In this document: in pieces, positions 5,227 to 6,649 of the stretch
Layout: each line of letters begins with the position of its first letter
Position numbering within the stretch: the first letter of the stretch is position 1
Origin: Anaerolineae bacterium
GTDB taxonomy: Bacteria; Chloroflexota; Anaerolineae; JADYZS01
Length of the DNA stretch: 6,649 nt
Assembly (NCBI GenBank): GCA_020853075.1
Contig: JADYZS010000077.1
Span: 1 to 6,649, forward strand
Direction: 5' to 3'
The notes under the pieces: model-generated
What the model saw: the letters and a program-made list of their open reading frames with translations, nothing else
Databases searched by the model: none
Told to the model about the DNA's origin: nothing
Program-made: the position numbers and the translations under genes

Positions 5227-5616
5227 ATGGCAGAGCAAGATACGGAAAGACCGGCAGAGGAGATGGGGGCCGAAGAGGAGGTTCCTCTTTATCCTGTGGC
5301 CGAGGCTATGCGCAAGGCGTTTCTCGCGGGCATCGGCGCGCTGGACCTGGCGCGGGAGAGAACTGAGGAGATGATGGCGCGCCTGGCAGAGAGGGGTGAG
5401 AGGGTGCGTGAGGAACGTCGCGAATACTGGGAGAAGAAGATGTCGCGCCGGCAGGCTCGCCTCAACAAGATGCGAGCCAGAATGGACAAGCGCATGGGCA
5501 AGCTGATGGATCGTCTCAACGTGCCTACCAAGAGCGACATAGAGACCCTCAACGAGAAGATTGAGGGACTCTCCCGGAAGATAGACGCGCTCCAGAAGAC
5601 ACCCCCCGCGACGTAG
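5227..5616 (+). CDS. Phasin-like protein (polyhydroxyalkanoate granule-associated family)
   Basis: This 129-residue, highly charged, helical protein resembles the PhaF/PhaI-type phasin family, small amphipathic proteins that coat polyhydroxyalkanoate granules in the cytoplasm. The diagnostic parts are the amphipathic helix AFLAGIGALDLARERTEEMM (residues 31-50), a long Arg/Glu/Lys-rich coiled coil (about 45-97), and the C-terminal VPTKSDIETLNEKIEGL (99-115), which continues a heptad-like coiled coil likely used for oligomerisation. The acidic first 20 residues are probably disordered. The start at 5227 has AGGAGG 9 nt upstream and a consensus promoter. No PHA synthase, depolymerase or other pha gene is in the window. 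The protein may therefore act as a general surface-coating, nucleoid-associated or stress protein rather than a true phasin. Family membership is moderately sure, function less so. rsmG follows after 31 bp. Confidence 0.75.
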   Translation: MAEQDTERPAEEMGAEEEVPLYPVAEAMRKAFLAGIGALDLARERTEEMMARLAERGERVREERREYWEKKMSRRQARLNKMRARMDKRMGKLMDRLNVPTKSDIETLNEKIEGLSRKIDALQKTPPAT

Positions 5617-5632
5617 CCTTCAACATTTTCTA

Positions 5633-5641
5633 TGGTATAAT
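5633..5641 (+). promoter_or_regulatory. Extended -10 promoter giving a probable leaderless rsmG mRNA
   Basis: TGGTATAAT (5633-5641) is an extended -10 element: TG, one base, then a perfect TATAAT. The -35 region 17 bp upstream (5613-5618, TAGCCT) is poor, as is usual when an extended -10 is present. The -10 box ends six bases before the A of the rsmG ATG (5648), so transcription should start at or next to that ATG. No ribosome binding site precedes it. Confidence 0.65.
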
Positions 5642-5647
5642 CGCCTC

Positions 5648-6403
5648 ATGCGCAGGCTGGCCGACGGGGCCCGACAGATTGGTCTCCCCCTTTCACCTGC
5701 TGTTCTACGTGCCTTCCAGACCTACCGAGACGAATTGTTGGAGTGGAACCAACGCTTCAACCTCACCGCGGTCAGGGACGCGGAGCAGGTGGAGATTCGC
5801 CATTTTCTTGATTCCCTCACCTGCCTTCTGGCCCTGCGGGAGATTGATGGGGAGCAGCGGGACGCGACCGCTTTCTCTCTCTTGCCCGGAGCCGCCATCT
5901 CCGCGCTGGACGTGGGGAGCGGCGCAGGCTTTCCCGGCCTCCCCCTTAAAATCGTATGGCCTGCGCTGCGGCTCACCTTGTTGGAAGCAACGGGCAAGAA
6001 GGCCCACTTTCTGGAGCACATCGCCGCCCGCCTGGGATTGACCGGGGTCACGATAGTGAATGGTCGCGCCGAGGAAGTGGCTCACGACCCTGCGCACCGG
6101 GAGGCCTACGACCTGGTGCTGGCGCGCGCGGTGGCCGAATTGCCGGAATTGCTGGAATACACCCTCCCCTTTGCCCGGCGCGGCGGCTGGGTTCTTGCGC
6201 CGAAAGGGAGCGCGGCCCATGCCGAGGCTCTGGCCGCCGAGACGGCGATGCGGCGGTTAGGAGGCCACCTGCACCGTCTCCTTTCGGTGGAAATCCCCGG
6301 CCTGGCCGAGACCCGCTGCATCGTTATCGTGGAGAAGGTCGCCGCCACTCCCCCTGAGTTCCCCCGCCGCCCCGGCGTCCCGCATAAGTATCCGCTGCGG
6401 TAG
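5648..6403 (+). CDS. rsmG: 16S rRNA (guanine(527)-N(7))-methyltransferase RsmG
   Basis: RsmG (formerly GidB) transfers a methyl group from S-adenosylmethionine to N7 of G527 (E. coli numbering) in the 530 loop of 16S rRNA. Loss of it gives low-level streptomycin resistance in several bacteria. The 251-residue length is slightly above the usual 205-240. Motifs in order are WNQRFNLTAV (33-42), RHFLDSL (51-57), the SAM-binding LDVGSGAGFPGLPLKI (87-102), LLEATGKKAHFLEH (111-124), GRAEEVAH (139-146), ARAVAELPELLEY (159-171) and the C-terminal PRRPGVPHKYPL (239-250). Extra length comes from an insert at about 66-85, before the SAM-binding loop. The ATG at 5648 fits the family start, but no ribosome binding site precedes it and a -10 box lies six bases upstream, so a leaderless transcript is likely. 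Read-through from the phasin-like gene 31 bp upstream may also contribute. Confidence 0.96.
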   Translation: MRRLADGARQIGLPLSPAVLRAFQTYRDELLEWNQRFNLTAVRDAEQVEIRHFLDSLTCLLALREIDGEQRDATAFSLLPGAAISALDVGSGAGFPGLPLKIVWPALRLTLLEATGKKAHFLEHIAARLGLTGVTIVNGRAEEVAHDPAHREAYDLVLARAVAELPELLEYTLPFARRGGWVLAPKGSAAHAEALAAETAMRRLGGHLHRLLSVEIPGLAETRCIVIVEKVAATPPEFPRRPGVPHKYPLR

Positions 6404-6412
6404 GGAGTGCCC

Positions 6413-6429
6413 CACCTAACTCTTAGGTG
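6413..6429. terminator. Small palindrome just after rsmG, possible weak terminator
   Basis: CACCTAA (6413-6419) and TTAGGTG (6423-6429) form a perfect 7-bp stem with a CTC loop, ten bases after the rsmG stop. It is followed by ATTAAGG rather than a T-run. Its position suggests transcript termination or 3'-end protection, but the sequence alone does not establish it. Confidence 0.4.
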
Positions 6430-6441
6430 ATTAAGGATGGA

Positions 6442-6528
6442 GTCAGCGGATGCCTGCGGCGTAACAGATAAGCGGATAGCGGCTGCTCACGAGAGAGTCA
6501 TCCGCTATTCCGTTACCTATCCGCTGAC
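6442..6528. repeat. Large interrupted inverted repeat built from the AGCGGAT motif
   Basis: Three collinear arm pairs form an 87-bp hairpin: GTCAGCGGAT (6442-6451) with ATCCGCTGAC (6519-6528), GTAAC (6461-6465) with GTTAC (6512-6516), and AGCGGAT (6471-6477) with ATCCGCT (6500-6506). The terminal loop is 22 nt. AGCGGAT/ATCCGCT occurs four times inside it, two in each orientation. No ORF is present. It could be a dispersed palindromic repeat, a structured 3' end of the rsmG transcript, or a protein-binding array. Confidence 0.65.
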
Positions 6529-6531
6529 ATG

Positions 6532-6550
6532 AAGACAATTACAGTCTTTT
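6532..6550 (+). terminator. Weak stem followed by a short T-run
   Basis: AAGAC (6532-6536) and GTCTT (6544-6548) form a 5-bp stem with a seven-base loop, running directly into TTTT (6547-6550). It has terminator-like geometry, but the stem is short and AT-rich. It is listed as a possible stop for transcripts leaving rsmG. Confidence 0.25.
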
Positions 6551-6587
6551 AGGATAGTTGCTTTGCACTCGCATTTAGACAAAAGAT

Positions 6588-6619
6588 AGGGCGGTCTGCT
6601 ATGTGAGCGAGACCGTCCT
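6588..6619. repeat. Hairpin near the right edge of the window
   Basis: AGGGCGGTCT (6588-6597) pairs with AGACCGTCCT (6610-6619) in a 10-bp stem with one G/U wobble and a 12-nt loop. The surrounding 6529-6649 is visibly less GC-rich than the coding regions and has no ORF of note. It may be the start of another repeat or a gene leader lying mostly beyond the window. Confidence 0.45.
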
Positions 6620-6649
6620 GTGGTAGAACTTGGAGTGTGAACCACCAAG

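Noticed and set aside
6572..6607. Possible plus-strand promoter near the right edge (TAGACA at 6575-6580)
   Set aside because: The -35-like hexamer is good, but 17-18 bp downstream there is only CTATGT/TATGTG, a poor -10, and no gene start is visible in the remaining bases.

Overview
The window is GC-rich bacterial DNA, densely coded apart from two intergenic stretches. It looks like an environmental member of the Chloroflexota (Anaerolineae-like). That placement is an inference. It rests on the long Thr/Pro/Ser/Ala linker of the lipoprotein deacetylase, a bifunctional-type phosphoglucose/phosphomannose isomerase, and a small phasin-like protein with no pha genes beside it. No marker in the window settles it.

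Layout. Bases 1-3775 hold a minus-strand cluster read from right to left. A good sigma70-type promoter (3747-3775) is followed by a membrane-anchored protein of unknown function (2384-3727), rsmI (1497-2357), a phosphoglucose/phosphomannose isomerase (449-1513, overlapping rsmI by 17 bp) and, after a 147-bp gap, the first 100 codons of folC (1-301, cut by the window edge). Further right, a second minus-strand unit (3844-4848) encodes a lipoprotein polysaccharide deacetylase with its own promoter. The plus strand then carries a phasin-like coiled-coil protein (5227-5616) behind a consensus promoter, and rsmG (5648-6403), whose -10 box lies so close to the ATG that a leaderless mRNA is predicted.

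The most interesting non-coding structure is a 173-bp element at 4942-5114. It has about 18-bp imperfect terminal inverted repeats, a perfect 9-bp flanking direct repeat (ATCGCCAAC), no ORF and several internal hairpins. This is the anatomy of a MITE-like non-autonomous mobile element. It lies exactly between the back-to-back promoters of the deacetylase and the phasin. A second structured stretch follows rsmG (6404-6649): a small palindrome, a large interrupted inverted repeat built from an ATCCGCT/AGCGGAT motif, and another hairpin near the edge.

Functionally, the window pairs two 16S rRNA methyltransferases (RsmI for C1402, RsmG for G527, E. coli numbering) with housekeeping metabolism (sugar-phosphate isomerisation, folate polyglutamylation), an envelope-acting deacetylase and a possible granule-binding protein. 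I see no CRISPR array, tRNA, rRNA, defence system or intact transposase.
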